This document shows, piece by piece, positions 62,315-64,000 of a stretch of 64,000 bases of DNA. The stretch spans positions 122,525 through 186,524 of the forward strand of contig NZ_LMHT01000004.1 in assembly GCF_001429025.1 (NCBI RefSeq), read 5' to 3'. The notes beneath the pieces were generated by a model. It was not told where the DNA came from, did no database searches, and worked only from the letters and a program-made list of their open reading frames with translations. Origin of the DNA: Phenylobacterium sp. Root700. Its GTDB lineage: Bacteria; Pseudomonadota; Alphaproteobacteria; Caulobacterales; Caulobacteraceae. Made by a program: the position numbers and the translations under genes. Position 1 is the first letter of the stretch. Every line of letters starts with the position of its first letter.

Positions 62315-63741
62315 CATTCTGCTTCCCCGCGATCTCGGCGCCGAGCTTGATGTCGGTAAGGCGGGTAAGGCCGCGCCAGACGACCGTGTTACCCGGCGGA
62401 GGATCCGCGGCTCTTGCGAGGTATCCGCCAAGTCGAGCGAGCTTTGTCAGATAGAAGATCAGGGTGCCGGGCTGTGTCTTGCGGTCGCCGACGTCGCTGA
62501 CGAGGTGGTCGAGAAGTACGATCTCCGCGTCGGTCAGCGCCACGGTGGGCGGGGCTTCAGGCGAAGTTCGGGCGAGCATCGTCAACCATAACACCCGCCA
62601 GCTGATGATGCAGAAGACCGAGACCAAGTTTGCCAGACGATCGGCGGTGCGCAGTTTTGCATCTTCCGCTCGGCAGCCGGATTTCAAGATCTTATGGAAG
62701 ACCTCGATCTTCCAGCGCATCGCGTACCATTGGATCTTCTCGACGGCCTCAGCGCAGCTTTCGACCGGAAGGTTGGTGAGCAACTTCCATTCGATGCGCT
62801 TTCGGCCCTTGGGGGCGTTCGGCTCGACAGCATGGATGACCGTGAGGTCCAACGACGGATAGCGCTTCTGCTTTCCGATCGGCGGCAAAACTCTGATCTG
62901 CTTGAACCGGATGTCCAAGGCGACTTCGACGACCTCGCCAGCGTCGTTGCGCACTTCGATGATGTGCTGGCCTGCGGCGTCGACCTCACTCATTTCGGCC
63001 GAAATCGTATGGCTCCCGTCGCCAGCCAGGCGGTCGACGCAGGTGCGGACCACGAAATGCGTGCCCAATTCCTTGGTGAGACAGTAGAGCTCGAAGATAT
63101 CGCTCTCGCGGTCACCCACGTGAACGCATCGGTCAGGCCGACCCAGGCGTTCGATCGATTGGCGGAGATTTTCCAACCATCGAACGCTCTCCTTCTGTTC
63201 GATGGGAACGCGGGTCGGGTTGATCTTGCGCTTGAGCGCGGCGGTTCCTCTGAACTTGTCGCGGTTCCAGAACTTCACTGCCGCGAGCCCGAGGGGAAGC
63301 CCCTCGACGGTGACCGCCAGGCTGGAATGCATCAGGATTCCACAGACGGCGTGGTGACGCAGGCGCCCTTCCTTGTCGCGACCGCTGTTGACGCTGTTGG
63401 TGAACCCGATGGCGCGGGGATGGCGCCGTTGATAGGTGAACTCCGTCGTGCAGCAGAATAGGCCCGTCACAGGCATCGTACCTCGCGCGCGTCGCGGCGA
63501 AGTGACCACTCAGGATATCGCCCTCCTCAACTTTCGCGTTCGAGAAGAACCTGTAGGCCGCCTTCGTGTTCGCCCAATCCTGGCACGCGAAGGGAATGGA
63601 CTCTCCCATTCCGTCGCCGAGTTGCTTCAAGATATCTGCGAACCGGCGACCAAGCCGGGCGTCCTTGAACGCCCCCTGGTCGACCTCTCGGTCGCTCCAA
63701 TGCGCCGATCGATCGACCGCATCTCCGTCTCGAGCCGCCAT
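62304..63741 (-). pseudogene. IS4-family transposase, frame-disrupted
   Basis: The first part, from the ATG at 63739-63741, encodes the transposase DNA-binding domain (DREVDQGAFKDARLGRRFAD, then QDWANTKAAYRFFSNAKV). The frame is lost at about 63443-63446, exactly where the catalytic HDTTEF motif should be: GAC for the Asp is followed by one base and then GAGTTCACC in the next frame, a net loss of five bases. The rest continues in the second frame with HVGDRESDIFELY and YAMRWKIEVFHKILK (Y-R-E-K signature) and ends at 62304. The enzyme is almost certainly inactive unless frameshifting occurs. Confidence 0.85.
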
Positions 63742-63843
63742 CTCGCACCGCTTCAAACGAATCAGGTGCCCGATATAGAATCACAACCGATTCAATCGAT
63801 TCAAGAATTTCCAGAGCTTTTGCCCAAAAGAGTCAGAGACTTA

Positions 63844-63870
63844 TGGGTAATTGAAAGCCTCACCGCAGGG
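63844..63870 (-). repeat. Right terminal inverted repeat of the IS4-family element
   Basis: Perfect 27-bp partner of 62288-62314. The 130 bases beyond it (63871-64000) hold no gene I can recognise before the window ends. Confidence 0.85.
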
Positions 63871-64000
63871 TTACGACGTTCCGAGCCGCGAGGCGCCGGA
63901 TATTGCGGGTTCAGACGGGGCTCGCGGGTGGATCTGCGTAAGCATGCGGTGAGCACCGCGGTCTGACGCGCTCGTGACCGGCTGTAGGGGCGAGTTACCG

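Larger units (their letters stand above)
62288..63870 (-). mobile_element. IS4-family insertion sequence (about 1.58 kb)
   Basis: The element is bounded by perfect 27-bp terminal inverted repeats and contains a single transposase gene on the minus strand. The transposase shows the IS4 Y-R-E-K signature. I see no direct target duplication: the nine bases on the left (TTTGTATCC if the end starts CTGCGG) do not match those on the right (GGTTACGAC). This suggests an old insertion or a later rearrangement at one end. Confidence 0.85.

Overview
The window is high-GC DNA from an alphaproteobacterium, most likely Caulobacteraceae (Caulobacter or Phenylobacterium). This rests on a complete Caulobacter-type tad/cpa pilus locus, an alphaproteobacterial LexA box (GTTC-N7-GTTC), large TonB-dependent receptors beside catabolic genes, and HipBA and RES/Xre modules. 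Genus is an inference. No rRNA, tRNA or CRISPR array was seen.

Layout. 0-1.2 kb: the 3' end of a DUF1254/DUF1214 gene. 1.2-6.5 kb: a stress and toxin-antitoxin block made of an S24 repressor with a divergent small membrane protein, a RES toxin with its Xre antitoxin, a small XRE regulator, a secreted nuclease-like protein, a LexA-box gene and hipBA. Several of these have clear palindromic operators. 6.6-8.2 kb: a phytanoyl-CoA dioxygenase remnant and an amidohydrolase. 8.7-14.5 kb: a tripartite RND efflux operon. 14.6-19.8 kb: membrane enzymes (sterol desaturase-like, isoprenylcysteine methyltransferase-like, CPBP protease) and an ABC exporter. 19.9-26.0 kb: a lipid-linked glycosylation cluster (GT2, methyltransferase, GtrA, GT87 and two GT-C-like membrane proteins). 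26.6-39.1 kb: the tad/cpa locus, with two tandem Flp pilins, a hairpin, then the assembly machinery as a tightly overlapping operon ending in the prepilin peptidase.

39.2-64 kb: an accessory catabolic region. One unit (39.9-46.9 kb) holds a serine hydrolase, a TonB receptor, a double-domain TetR regulator, a Baeyer-Villiger monooxygenase and a truncated SDR. The second unit (46.9-62 kb) holds an aldehyde dehydrogenase with an EthD protein, an FMN reductase, an M20 peptidase, two HSL-type hydrolases, a SnoaL-like protein, a frameshifted GlcG/HbpS gene, an acyl-CoA ligase, a TonB receptor and a large MalT-like LuxR ATPase regulator. An IS4-family element with perfect 27-bp ends and a broken transposase closes the window.

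The most notable observation is a repeated asymmetric box, CCATACTTT-N-NNNNGG, upstream of nearly every transcription unit of the second catabolic block, including the LuxR gene. In all the strong copies it points in the direction of transcription, usually about 50-60 bp before the start codon. I infer a dedicated, possibly undescribed regulon of the MalT-like regulator controlling uptake and breakdown of an unknown ester, lactone or ketone-type substrate. One box at 61946 points toward DNA where no gene survives, next to the IS.
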